From a candidate division KSB1 bacterium (GTDB taxonomy: Bacteria; Zhuqueibacterota; Zhuqueibacteria; Oceanimicrobiales; Oceanimicrobiaceae): a stretch of 46,659 nucleotides of DNA. Shown here one piece after another: positions 8,567 to 16,737 of this stretch. Position numbers and translations under genes: made by a program. Positions within the stretch are counted from its first letter, which is position 1. The number at the start of each line of letters is the position of its first letter. The DNA lies in assembly GCA_022562085.1 (NCBI GenBank), contig JADFPY010000004.1:1-46659 (forward strand). The letters run 5' to 3'. The notes under the pieces are model-generated. The model had not been told where the DNA came from. It did no database searches and saw nothing but the letters and a program-made list of their open reading frames with translations.

Positions 8567-9490
8567 ATGAAAATTGGCGTTGTTGGAACATTTAATCGCG
8601 ACATGATTTTACCCTGGCAGGGCGAAAAGGCCGAAAGCATTGGCGGAATTTATTTTTCAGTTTTATATTTGGCCAATCTGTTAAACCCCACGGATGAGAT
8701 CTATCCGGTTGCAAATTTGGGGGGAGACTTTTATGATGAGGTCGTAAACGGTCTTTCGGATTATAAAAATCTTCGATTAGATGGTCTTAAACGGCTCGAA
8801 GAAAAAAATACCCAAGTCACCTTGACTTACACCAGTCAACATGAGCGGGATGAATTTATTTCAAAACCAATGCCGCCTTTGGGATTTGCAGAATTGGCGA
8901 TATTACAAGAGGTTGATGCGGTCATCTTTAATTTGATAACCGGAATGGATGTCGATTTAAATGGGTTGCGAAAATTCCGCCAGTCAACAAATGTCCTGAT
9001 TTACCTTGATTTTCATTCCCGCGCTTTGGGTATAAACGGGAATGGGCGAAGATTCTACCAGCGTCCTGGTGACTGGCGGGAGTGGATTGAATTAGTGGAC
9101 GTTTTGCAGCTAAACGAGATGGAGGCTCGGACTTTGGCCGGGTATACCCCTGAGCAGCCAAAGGAAATTCTCGTTGAATTTGGTAAAAAGATGTTGCAAT
9201 TGAATCCATCCATTTGTCATATTACACTCGCAGATAAAGGTTCTTATTTGTTTTATTTTGAAGGGGGACATGTTAAACACAAAAGGTTTAAAGCACTTTC
9301 GCTGTCAAATGCTGTCGATGCTATTGGCTGTGGCGATGGCTTTGCTTCGGCCTATTTAGCAAAATATTTTTCTACCCGGGATGAAATAAGAGCAACAGCT
9401 TTTGCCAATAAAGTAGCTGCGTTGAATTGCACATTTGTTGGCAGTTCGCGGATTAATGAGATTAAAACTCTAATTAGAGAAGCGAATTAA
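8567..9490 (+). CDS. PfkB/ribokinase-family sugar kinase
   Basis: A 307-residue carbohydrate kinase. It starts with MKIGVVGTFNRDMILP and has the N-terminal GG-type motif (SIGGIYFSVLYLANLL), LANLGG-like substrate-lid residues, LQLNEMEARTLAG (the N-x-x-E region) and a C-terminal motif DAIGCGDGFASAYLA. The last corresponds to the usual DTxGAGD signature with the catalytic Asp kept but the anion-hole context altered (GCGDG). It sits directly before an RmlD-like reductase and among glycan genes, so it may phosphorylate a sugar precursor, but adenosine-kinase-like or ribokinase-like substrates cannot be excluded. Confidence 0.82.
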   Translation: MKIGVVGTFNRDMILPWQGEKAESIGGIYFSVLYLANLLNPTDEIYPVANLGGDFYDEVVNGLSDYKNLRLDGLKRLEEKNTQVTLTYTSQHERDEFISKPMPPLGFAELAILQEVDAVIFNLITGMDVDLNGLRKFRQSTNVLIYLDFHSRALGINGNGRRFYQRPGDWREWIELVDVLQLNEMEARTLAGYTPEQPKEILVEFGKKMLQLNPSICHITLADKGSYLFYFEGGHVKHKRFKALSLSNAVDAIGCGDGFASAYLAKYFSTRDEIRATAFANKVAALNCTFVGSSRINEIKTLIREAN

Positions 9491-9502
9491 TTTTAAGGCA
9501 AC

Positions 9503-10435
9503 ATGGAAAACCTAAAACTACTTAAACAAAAAGTTCTTGTCACAGGTGCAAACGGATTGCTGGGACAAAAGATCGTTGAAGCCTTTGTAGAGGATTTCGA
9601 AGTTTGTGGAATCGGAAGACGGACAAAGCCAATGTTAGGATTGAAAAGTTTTAACTACGTAATTTGCAATATCACAAAGCGAGAGCAAATTCTTGAATTG
9701 GCGCGAACTTTTGAGCCAAACTTTATTATCAATTCCGCCGCTTATACAAATGTAGATGCCTGTGAAGACGAAAAAGAGGAGTGCTGGAAAATAAATGTTG
9801 TTGGTGTTGAAAATCTGGCAAATATTGCAAAAAGATTCGGCATTCATGTTGTTCATATTTCAACAGATTATGTGTTTGACGGAGTTGATGGAAACTATGA
9901 TGAGGAATCCAGGCCAAAACCGCTTGGCTACTACGGTCGCTCAAAACTGGCGAGCGAGAATGCATTGATCCGCAGCGGTATTGAGTGTGCAATCGTGCGA
10001 ACGATGCTTCTTTATGGAAGCGGAATCAATTTGGGACAAAATTTTGTGACCTGGGTAGTTGAAAAACTCAAAAATGGAGAAAGCATTAATATTGTCGATG
10101 ATCAATTCGGCCATCCAACTCTTGCGGATGACCTGGCAACGGCAATTCGGAAAATCGTCGAATTGAAACAAACGGGAATCTACAATATCGCCGGCTCCGA
10201 ATGCATGAATCGTTTTGAATTTGCTCTGAAGGTCGCAGAAGCCTTCAATTTGGATACAACTCTTATTCATCCCATCAAAACTAAAGATTTAAATCAAAAG
10301 GCACCCCGCCCGTTAAATTCAAGCTTTAATTTAAATAAAACTCTCAAGGAACTTGGTTTTCAATTGAGCGATGTAGGTACGGGCTTGCAAATTCTCCGAC
10401 AGCAAATAGACAATTCCAAAGTGTTTGCTTCCTAA
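9503..10435 (+). CDS. RmlD-like dTDP-4-dehydrorhamnose reductase / extended SDR
   Basis: A 310-residue extended short-chain dehydrogenase. The Rossmann motif VTGANGLLGQKIVEAF is near residue 15, with NSAAYTNVDACEDE, HISTDYVFDGVDGNYDE (catalytic Thr and Tyr region), and the active-site YYGRSKLASENAL. The C-terminal QFGHPTLADDLA and IYNIAGSE match RmlD, which makes dTDP-L-rhamnose or a related deoxysugar nucleotide. No rmlA, rmlB or rmlC is adjacent, so other enzymes of the route would lie elsewhere or the substrate may differ. Confidence 0.86.
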   Translation: MENLKLLKQKVLVTGANGLLGQKIVEAFVEDFEVCGIGRRTKPMLGLKSFNYVICNITKREQILELARTFEPNFIINSAAYTNVDACEDEKEECWKINVVGVENLANIAKRFGIHVVHISTDYVFDGVDGNYDEESRPKPLGYYGRSKLASENALIRSGIECAIVRTMLLYGSGINLGQNFVTWVVEKLKNGESINIVDDQFGHPTLADDLATAIRKIVELKQTGIYNIAGSECMNRFEFALKVAEAFNLDTTLIHPIKTKDLNQKAPRPLNSSFNLNKTLKELGFQLSDVGTGLQILRQQIDNSKVFAS

Positions 10436-10451
10436 CCTTTCCAAATTGTGT

Positions 10452-11174
10452 ATGAAAAAAACGTTAATCATTATTCCAACTTATAATGAAGCAGATAATA
10501 TTAAAAATATTATTTCTAAAGTTGTTAACTTAAACGTTCCGGATCTGGCAATTCTGGTTGTCGATGACGATTCACCTGATGGCACCGGAGAAATTGTAGC
10601 AAAAATATGCGAAAAAGATTCACGGGTTCGTATGATTAAAAGAGAGGGCAAATTTGGCCTCGGTACAGCTTATGTAGCGGGCTTTAAATATGCAATAAAA
10701 GAAGGCTTTGATTATATCTTTGAAATTGATGCCGACTTTTCTCACAATCCAGGAGATATTCCCAAATTTTTGGAGATGGCAGAGTCGTATGATTTAATAA
10801 TCGGCTCACGTTATATTGCAGGTGTGAATGTGGTAAATTGGCCGCTTTCACGCCTTTTACTGAGCCTGGGAGCAAATTTGTATACCCGCTTGATTACCGG
10901 TTTACCAGTGCAGGACTGCACGGCGGGGTACCGTTGTTACAGAAGAGCAGTCCTGGAATGCATCGATTTAGACGAAATTCACAGCGATGGTTATTCTTTT
11001 CAAATTGAGATGACTTTCAAGACCTGGAAAAAAAACTTTCGTATTTTTGAGTTACCGATCGTGTTTACGGACCGGGTAAAAGGAAACTCAAAGATGACCC
11101 GAAAAATTATGCGTGAAGCTGCCTGGATAGTTTGGAAGCTCCGGTTTTTGGGTTTGATTGGAAAAATTAATTAA
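10452..11174 (+). CDS. Polyprenol monophosphomannose synthase (DPM1-like GT2)
   Basis: About 240 residues. ATG 10452 is preferred over TTG 10425, which would lie inside the preceding gene. Motifs are LIIIPTYNEADNI, AILVVDDDSPDGTGEIV, GKFGLGTAYVAGF, IFEIDADFSHNPGDIP (the metal-binding DAD), GSRYIAGVNVVNWPLSR and DCTAGYRCYRR, ending with PIVFTDRVKGNSKM. This is the soluble DPM1 type that makes polyprenyl-phosphate mannose (or glucose), the sort of lipid donor a GT117/GT-C enzyme would use. That match to the GT117 gene upstream supports a shared pathway, as inference. Confidence 0.9.
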   Translation: MKKTLIIIPTYNEADNIKNIISKVVNLNVPDLAILVVDDDSPDGTGEIVAKICEKDSRVRMIKREGKFGLGTAYVAGFKYAIKEGFDYIFEIDADFSHNPGDIPKFLEMAESYDLIIGSRYIAGVNVVNWPLSRLLLSLGANLYTRLITGLPVQDCTAGYRCYRRAVLECIDLDEIHSDGYSFQIEMTFKTWKKNFRIFELPIVFTDRVKGNSKMTRKIMREAAWIVWKLRFLGLIGKIN

Positions 11175-11179
11175 TTGGG

Positions 11180-11197
11180 TTCAAGCTCCAGCTTGAA
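11180..11197. repeat. Perfect 8-bp inverted repeat before the GT2-fusion start
   Basis: TTCAAGCT (11180-11187) and AGCTTGAA (11190-11197) are perfectly complementary around a CC centre. The hairpin ends two bases before ATG 11200 and occupies the place where a ribosome-binding site should be; no purine-rich site is visible. It resembles short dispersed intergenic palindromes seen in many uncultured bacterial genomes, but copy number cannot be judged here. Confidence 0.6.
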
Positions 11198-11199
11198 TT

Positions 11200-13347
11200 A
11201 TGAGCACAGCAGCAAAAACAAAATCACCTAAAAGACCTTCTGAGCCTAGAGCTCAAATATACCTCTCCATAATCATTGTCAACTACAATGTCAAAGAATT
11301 TCTTGAGCAGTGCCTCATTTCTGTTCGAAACGCACTTAAAGGAATCTCTGCAGAAATCTTAGTCATCGATAATTCGTCTTCCGATGGCAGCGCAGAGCTG
11401 ATTCAAGAAAAGTTTCCAGACATTCAAATAACCGTTAATTCTAAAAATGCTGGATTCGCCAGAGCCTCTAATCAAGGATTGCAAATTGCACAAGGCGAGT
11501 TCATCGCTCTTTTGAATCCGGATACACTTGTTCAGGAAGACACCTTCTCAAAGATGCTTGATTTTTTTAAGGCCCAACCGAGAGCCGGAATGCTTGGCTG
11601 CAAGATTCTGAACCCGGACGGTTCCATTCAACTTTCTTGCCGTAGAAGTTTCCCAACTCCCTGGGTCGCGTTTACAAAACTCAGCGGCTTGAGTTACCTT
11701 TTTCCCGGAAATAGGTTTTTCGGAAAATATAATTTGACCTATCTCGACCCTGACATGTCTTATGAAGTTGAGGCGATTTCAGGATCTTTCATGATGTTAC
11801 GGCGCCAGGTGCTGGAAGATGTAGGCAACCTTGACGAGTCTTTTTTTATGTACGGAGAAGATCTGGATTGGTGTTTTCGAATCCGTGAACAAGATTGGAG
11901 GGTCATCTATTTCCCGGAGACCCAGATTATTCATTTTAAAGGTGAAAGCTCCAAACGGGCTCAATTTGACAACCTTAAGCAGTTTTATATCGCAATGGAG
12001 CTGTTCGTCAAAAAGCATTTCAAACGAAAATATTTTTTCATGCCGTATTGGCTGCTTAAGGCAGCAATTTGGTTTAGGGCAGGCATATCTATCTTTATAA
12101 AGTTAATGAGCTACTTAGCCATTCCCCTGACCGATTTTGGGTTTTTGAGCCTGAGTTTGACGCTGGGAATTTTGATGCGTTTCGGTGATTTGAGCAAGTT
12201 GCCGTCGTTTATTCCGGTTATCATCTCGTACTCCTTAATTTGGCTTTTACTACTGAAACTTTTTGGGTGTTATGACAAAAGCAAATTTTCTTTTTCAAAA
12301 GCCGGAATGGCTGTGTTTATAGGATTTCTGGTGAACACCAGTTTGACCTTTTTCTTTAACCAGTATGCGTTTTCAAGAATCGTGGTTCTGGCCGGGAGCG
12401 TTTTCAGCCTGATTGCTGTGCCGGGGTGGAGACTTCTGCTCCGAGCCTTGTCACGAAACCGGTTTTTTCCCTTTAGCGAGACCCTTGGTAAAAGGTTCCT
12501 TGCCAGAAATACGATCATAGTCGGCGACCTGAAATCAGGTGAAAAGCTAATTGAAAAATTCAATTCACAAATCGACAGCGATTATAGAATTTTGGGTTTG
12601 ATCAGCACGAATGGCAGGCACACAGGTAAAAATGTTGCCGGAGTGAAAGTTCTGGGCACTTTCGAGGACATAAATTTCATAATCAGAGAAAATAGTGTCC
12701 AGGAAGTAATTTTCTCAACCCATAGTCTTTCCTATGACCAAATCCTCAAGGTTATTTCCAGAACCGGAAAACAGCGCGTGAGTTTCAAATTAATTCCCAG
12801 TAACCTCGATGTCATTATAGGCAAAGCCTCAATCGACCGAATAAGTGATGTCCCACTTTTGGAGATTGATTACAAGCTTCATCAAACTGCATACCTGGCG
12901 GTAAAAAGGATGTTTGACTTTACGTTAGCATTAGTTATATTAACACTTAGTTTGCCCTTGTTTTTATATAAAAAATTTGTAACTTCTCAGGGAATGCAAA
13001 AGAAATTTGTTTATGGAGAAAAAAACAAACAAATTTTGCTTCATCAATTTTCCGGACCTGAGTCGCAAGTTACAAATAAGTTTCCGTATTTGTGGGCTGT
13101 TTTAAAAGGGGATGTGAGTTTTGTTGGCAAGGAATTGATTGAAGTTTCGGACGATTTTTCAGGAACAGCAGAAAAACCAAATTTGAAACCGGGGCTCACC
13201 GGTTTACAGCAAATCAACCGATATAAACTAATTGCCGAAGAAGACAAAGATAAATATTATCTTTACTACATGAAAAATTATTCACCATTATTAGACATCG
13301 AAATTCTTTTGAAGGCCTTTTTTCAAAACCGGAATAAACATGACTGA
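11200..13347 (+). CDS. GT2 glycosyltransferase fused to degenerate polyprenyl-phosphate sugar transferase
   Basis: A 715-residue fusion. Residues 20-290 form a GT2 domain: [67 protein letters not shown] and GEDLDWCFR. Several transmembrane segments follow (about 295-420), then a CoA-binding-like nucleotide domain ([18 protein letters not shown] to about 530), and finally a bacterial sugar-transferase domain ([55 protein letters not shown]). In active family members the VLKGDMS motif is preceded by a catalytic Asp-Glu and followed by GPRP; here these are Asn626-Lys627 and GKEL. The phosphotransferase half may be inactive. The gene overlaps accA by eight bases. Confidence 0.82.
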   Translation: MSTAAKTKSPKRPSEPRAQIYLSIIIVNYNVKEFLEQCLISVRNALKGISAEILVIDNSSSDGSAELIQEKFPDIQITVNSKNAGFARASNQGLQIAQGEFIALLNPDTLVQEDTFSKMLDFFKAQPRAGMLGCKILNPDGSIQLSCRRSFPTPWVAFTKLSGLSYLFPGNRFFGKYNLTYLDPDMSYEVEAISGSFMMLRRQVLEDVGNLDESFFMYGEDLDWCFRIREQDWRVIYFPETQIIHFKGESSKRAQFDNLKQFYIAMELFVKKHFKRKYFFMPYWLLKAAIWFRAGISIFIKLMSYLAIPLTDFGFLSLSLTLGILMRFGDLSKLPSFIPVIISYSLIWLLLLKLFGCYDKSKFSFSKAGMAVFIGFLVNTSLTFFFNQYAFSRIVVLAGSVFSLIAVPGWRLLLRALSRNRFFPFSETLGKRFLARNTIIVGDLKSGEKLIEKFNSQIDSDYRILGLISTNGRHTGKNVAGVKVLGTFEDINFIIRENSVQEVIFSTHSLSYDQILKVISRTGKQRVSFKLIPSNLDVIIGKASIDRISDVPLLEIDYKLHQTAYLAVKRMFDFTLALVILTLSLPLFLYKKFVTSQGMQKKFVYGEKNKQILLHQFSGPESQVTNKFPYLWAVLKGDVSFVGKELIEVSDDFSGTAEKPNLKPGLTGLQQINRYKLIAEEDKDKYYLYYMKNYSPLLDIEILLKAFFQNRNKHD

Positions 13348-14296
13348 TTACGTTTTAGAATTCGAAAAGCCGATAATTGAGCTTGAAAAACGAATCAAGG
13401 GAATGAAGGAGTTATCGGAAAACGAAAGTGTTGGGCTCTCAGAGGAAATTGGGCGTTTAGAAGAAAAAGCTTCCAAACTTCGCGAGGAAATTTATTCAAA
13501 ATTAACCCGGTGGCAGCGCGTACTTTTGGCGCGGCACCCACAGCGCCCGTACACTCGTGATTATATTGAATATATGACTGACAGTTTTTTTGAGATTCAC
13601 GGTGACCGTGCTTTCGGGGACGATCCGGCAATCGTCGGCGGAATTGCGAGAATAGGAAGCAGAAAAGTGGTGATTATCGGTCAACAAAAAGGCCGGACCA
13701 CCAAACAGAAGCTGCACCGAAATTTCGGAATGATGCACCCTGAGGGGTATCGAAAAGCGTTGCGAATTATGAACCTCGCAGCAAAGTTTAAACGGCCCAT
13801 TATTTCACTGATTGATACGCCGGGAGCCTTTCCTGGTATTGGAGCGGAAGAGCGGGGGCAGGCGGAAGCAATTGCGCGTAATTTATTGGAGATGTCTCAT
13901 CTGCCGGTACCGATTATCATCGCAGTTATCGGTGAGGGAGCGTCCGGAGGTGCTTTGGGCATAGGTATTGGCGATCGCATTTTGATGTTGGAGAATACGT
14001 GGTATTCCGTTATCTCGCCAGAGGGCTGTGCCGCAATTTTGTGGCACGACAGCACCAAGGCTGAACAGGCAGCCGAAGCTTTAAAGCCAACGGCGCCCGA
14101 TTTATTGGAGTTGGGAGTCATCGATAAGGTTGTAAGGGAGCCAATTGGAGGCGCACATCAAAATTATGACGAAGCGGCTAAATTACTGCGTGAGTCAATC
14201 GAAGTTGAACTGACGGAATTAGAAAAGTTGTCCCCGGAGCAACTTGTCGATGCACGAATTGAAAAATACTCAAACATGGGTTTTTACGAAGAGTAA
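13340..14296 (+). CDS. accA: Acetyl-CoA carboxylase carboxyltransferase subunit alpha
   Basis: A 318-residue AccA, which with AccD transfers carboxyl from carboxybiotin to acetyl-CoA, the first step of fatty acid synthesis. An N-terminal helical region (residues 1-50, [21 protein letters not shown]) precedes the conserved [78 protein letters not shown], and [20 protein letters not shown]. Full length. The ATG overlaps the end of the glycosyltransferase fusion gene (ATGACTGA), suggesting translational coupling. No accD is in the window. Confidence 0.97.
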   Translation: MTDYVLEFEKPIIELEKRIKGMKELSENESVGLSEEIGRLEEKASKLREEIYSKLTRWQRVLLARHPQRPYTRDYIEYMTDSFFEIHGDRAFGDDPAIVGGIARIGSRKVVIIGQQKGRTTKQKLHRNFGMMHPEGYRKALRIMNLAAKFKRPIISLIDTPGAFPGIGAEERGQAEAIARNLLEMSHLPVPIIIAVIGEGASGGALGIGIGDRILMLENTWYSVISPEGCAAILWHDSTKAEQAAEALKPTAPDLLELGVIDKVVREPIGGAHQNYDEAAKLLRESIEVELTELEKLSPEQLVDARIEKYSNMGFYEE

Positions 14297-14313
14297 CTGA
14301 AGGGTAGATTGAA

Positions 14314-14478
14314 ATGCTCGATAAAGAACTCCTTGATATTTTAGCCTGTCCAAAATGTAAAGGCGATTTAGAATACGATCAGGAAAATAAAAAACTGATT
14401 TGTAATAGTTGCCGTCTTAAGTACGATATCAAAAACGATATTCCAATTATGCTTATTGATGAAGCCGAGAAGTTTTAG
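14314..14478 (+). CDS. Trm112-like / UPF0434 small zinc-binding protein
   Basis: A 54-residue protein beginning MLDKELLDILACPKCKGDLE and ending with CNSCRLKYDIKNDIPIMLID. Four cysteines (CPKC, CNSC) form a zinc site, and the IPIML segment near the end is typical of the Trm112/UPF0434 (YcaR-like) family, which in eukaryotes and archaea activates methyltransferases and in bacteria is of unclear role. It starts 17 bases after accA and is probably cotranscribed with it. Length matches the family. Confidence 0.9.
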   Translation: MLDKELLDILACPKCKGDLEYDQENKKLICNSCRLKYDIKNDIPIMLIDEAEKF

Positions 14479-14525
14479 GTTGTCCAAACTCCAAATTCGG
14501 CTTAACTGTCTTAATTAAAAACAAC

Positions 14526-14554
14526 TTGACTCTTTTTATATTTTATTGTAAATT
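14526..14554 (+). promoter_or_regulatory. Sigma70-type promoter for the scpA leader
   Basis: TTGACT (14526-14531) and TAAATT (14549-14554) are separated by exactly 17 bases in an AT-rich stretch after the Trm112-like gene. Transcription would start near 14561, giving a leader of about 130 bases before scpA. The match to consensus is good at -35 and moderate at -10. Confidence 0.55.
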
Positions 14555-14560
14555 GGCCAG

Positions 14561-14691
14561 AATTTTTCGAGTAGGGTTTGAATGAAACGTCATCTGGTTT
14601 TTAGGAGTCAAGTCATCTTATTACGTGACTTCAAAATTTTTAAGGTAATTAAAATAAGCCCTATCTTGAATGAAAAACGAGGGCTTTTTTA
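14561..14691 (+). promoter_or_regulatory. Structured scpA leader with alternative pairings
   Basis: Three elements are visible. AAGCCCT (14656-14662) pairs with AGGGCTT (14680-14686), which is followed by T to 14690: a terminator-like stem that also contains the only candidate ribosome-binding site (GAGGG, 14679-14683) of scpA at 14692. The same left arm, extended to AAGCCCTA, can instead pair with TAGGGTTT (14572-14579) near the 5' end, with one G-U pair. A separate hairpin AAGTCA/TGACTT (14610-14631) lies between. This is the layout of an attenuator or RBS-sequestering switch. No known riboswitch consensus was recognised; ligand and function are unknown. Confidence 0.5.
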
Positions 14692-15414
14692 ATGCCGTAT
14701 CGTGTACAATTACAGAACTTTGAAGGCCCTTTAGATCTGCTTCTGTTTTTGATTAAAAAAAACGAAGTCGAGATCTACGATATTCCGGTTGCGGATATTA
14801 CGCAACAATATCTGGAATATCTGAATATGATTGAACTCCTAGACTTGGACAATGCCAGTGAGTTCGTATTGATGGCGGCAACTCTTATTCGAATCAAAGC
14901 GCAAATGCTGTTGCCAAAACCGGAATTAGAGGATGATGAAGAAGCTGAGGATCCGCGAGAAGAGCTGGTAAGAAGACTACTCGAGTACCAGCGCTACAAA
15001 GAAGTTGCCTGGGAGATTTCGGATTTGGAAAAAGAGCAGCGGCAGCATTTTGCAAGAAGCGATTATAGTTTTAACTTTGAAGATGACCAGGATCTTGAAG
15101 AAGAAGAGCTGTTGGGCAAGGAGGTCTCGATATTTGATTTAATGTCGGTATTTGCCGAGGTAATAAAAAGGATTCCGCCCCGCACAGAGCACATTGTCGA
15201 ACAAATTTCGGTAACGATTGAAGAACAGGCGGAAGTGATTATGGCCCTGCTAGAAAAGCAGGAACGAGTCTTATTGACCGAGATGTTGCAGAAAATAAAA
15301 GAGAGAATTGTCGTGATTGTGACTTTTATTGCCCTTCTTGACTTGGTGAAAAGTAAACAGTTGCAATTAAATCAGAATAACCCTTTCGCTGAAATTTGGA
15401 TTAGAAAGATTTGA
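14692..15414 (+). CDS. scpA: Segregation and condensation protein ScpA
   Basis: A 240-residue kleisin subunit that bridges the SMC ATPase heads and binds ScpB, compacting and segregating the chromosome. The N-terminus YRVQLQNFEGPLDLLLFLI, KNEVEIYDIPVADITQQYLEYL and AATLIRIKAQMLLPKP is diagnostic; an acidic linker follows at about residues 80-140, and the C-terminal winged helix includes VVTFIALLDLVKSKQLQLNQ. Its start lies directly at the end of a hairpin-plus-T-run. The stop overlaps the scpB start (TGATG). Confidence 0.96.
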   Translation: MPYRVQLQNFEGPLDLLLFLIKKNEVEIYDIPVADITQQYLEYLNMIELLDLDNASEFVLMAATLIRIKAQMLLPKPELEDDEEAEDPREELVRRLLEYQRYKEVAWEISDLEKEQRQHFARSDYSFNFEDDQDLEEEELLGKEVSIFDLMSVFAEVIKRIPPRTEHIVEQISVTIEEQAEVIMALLEKQERVLLTEMLQKIKERIVVIVTFIALLDLVKSKQLQLNQNNPFAEIWIRKI

Positions 15415-16046
15415 TGGATCATGATTTTCAAAAGCAAATCGTTGAGGCGTTAATATTTGCAAGCGATGTTCCGATTTCAGCGAAAAAGATAGCTGATTTT
15501 GAAGAAGCGTTAGATACAAGAAAAATCAAGAAGATAGTCGAGGAGCTCAATTCCGACTATCAAAAAAGTAAAAGAGCATTTTTTATAGCAAACGTCGCCG
15601 GTGGATTCCAATTAAACACACGGAAGGATTTTACACCCTGGCTTAAGAAGCTTTTCAAAGGCCGACTCAGGACGAGGTTAAGCCAGGCCAGCTTGGAATC
15701 TCTGGCGATTATTACGTTTAAGCAACCCCTAAGCCGGGTTGAGGTTGACGCGATTCGGGGTGTAAACTCAAGCGGTGTAGTAAAAAATCTCCTCGAAAGA
15801 AACCTGATTTGCCTTGCCGGACGGTCAGATGGTCCTGGCAAACCGCTACTCTACGGAACCACGAAAGAGTTTCTGCGCTATTTTGGCATCAATGATATTG
15901 CCGATTTACCCAAACCCAAGGAAATTGAGGAGATCATGGGTAAGTTGGATCAGGAAGAAGGAATTAGCGAAAGCATTCTGGAGACTTTAACGGAAATGGA
16001 GCCCTCTGAGGAGGAAAGCAATCACAAAGATGATTCGACTGAATAA
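15414..16046 (+). CDS. scpB: Segregation and condensation protein ScpB
   Basis: About 210 residues forming two winged-helix domains, the ScpA partner in the SMC complex. Recognisable stretches are QIVEALIFASDVPIS, FIANVAGGFQLNTRKDF, LSQASLESLAIITFKQPLSR, VDAIRGVNSSGVVKNLLERN and GKPLLYGTTKEFLRYFG. ATG 15414 overlaps the scpA stop and is preferred over TTG 15411. The acidic C-terminal tail (residues about 180-210) is variable in the family. The 3' end overlaps rluB by 17 bases. Confidence 0.95.
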   Translation: MDHDFQKQIVEALIFASDVPISAKKIADFEEALDTRKIKKIVEELNSDYQKSKRAFFIANVAGGFQLNTRKDFTPWLKKLFKGRLRTRLSQASLESLAIITFKQPLSRVEVDAIRGVNSSGVVKNLLERNLICLAGRSDGPGKPLLYGTTKEFLRYFGINDIADLPKPKEIEEIMGKLDQEEGISESILETLTEMEPSEEESNHKDDSTE

Positions 16047-16737
16047 ATATTTGGCAGATTGTGGAATAGGCTCCCGGCGTAAATGCGATCAGTTTATTTT
16101 CGAGGGTAAGGTCGCGGTTAATGGCAATATTGAAAGCCGCCTCGGAATCAAAATAAATGAAATTACAGACACTATAAAGTTCAACGGTAACTTGCTAAAA
16201 CCGGTTAAACGCTTCGAATATATTATTTTAAATAAACCGAAAGGGTTTGTAACCACCGCTTCTGATGAAAAAGGACGCAAGACCGTTTTAGAGTTGGTGA
16301 ATTCAAAAATTAGGCTGTTCCCGGTTGGACGTTTAGATATCGATACAAACGGCCTCCTGCTTCTAACAAACGACGGCGACTTAACTTATAAGTTGACTCA
16401 TCCAAAATTTGAGGTGGATAAGATTTACGACGTCAGGTTGGATCGCAATTTGGAACCGGCGGATAAGAAAATACTGGAATCCGGAATTGATTTGGAAGAA
16501 GGCACAACTTCAAAGTGTACAATTAAATTTCCAACCCCGGGAGATAGAAGCCGGGTAAAAATGACTTTGCACCAGGGATGGAAACGTCAGGTGCGAAGAA
16601 TGTTTGATAAATTTGATTACAAAGTTTTAATGCTAAAAAGGGTAGGCTTGGCTTTTTTAAACCTTCAGGGTTTGAAGGCAGGAGCCTCACGCAGCCTGGC
16701 CCCTAAGGAAGTCGAGCAATTAAAGAGGGTTTGTTAA
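16030..16737 (+). CDS. rluB: 23S rRNA pseudouridine synthase, RluB/RsuA family
   Basis: A 235-residue pseudouridine synthase. An N-terminal S4 RNA-binding domain (MIRLNKYLADCGIGSRRKCD... GKVAVNG) is followed by the catalytic domain with KPKGFVTTASDEKGRKTV, the catalytic-Asp motif FPVGRLDIDTNGLLLLTNDG, THPKFEVDKIYDV and QGWKRQVRRMFDK. The RsuA/RluB/RluE/RluF group modifies rRNA; RluB is favoured by the usual scpA-scpB-rluB gene order, though exact site specificity is inferred. It overlaps scpB upstream and the next gene by one base. Confidence 0.9.
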   Translation: MIRLNKYLADCGIGSRRKCDQFIFEGKVAVNGNIESRLGIKINEITDTIKFNGNLLKPVKRFEYIILNKPKGFVTTASDEKGRKTVLELVNSKIRLFPVGRLDIDTNGLLLLTNDGDLTYKLTHPKFEVDKIYDVRLDRNLEPADKKILESGIDLEEGTTSKCTIKFPTPGDRSRVKMTLHQGWKRQVRRMFDKFDYKVLMLKRVGLAFLNLQGLKAGASRSLAPKEVEQLKRVC

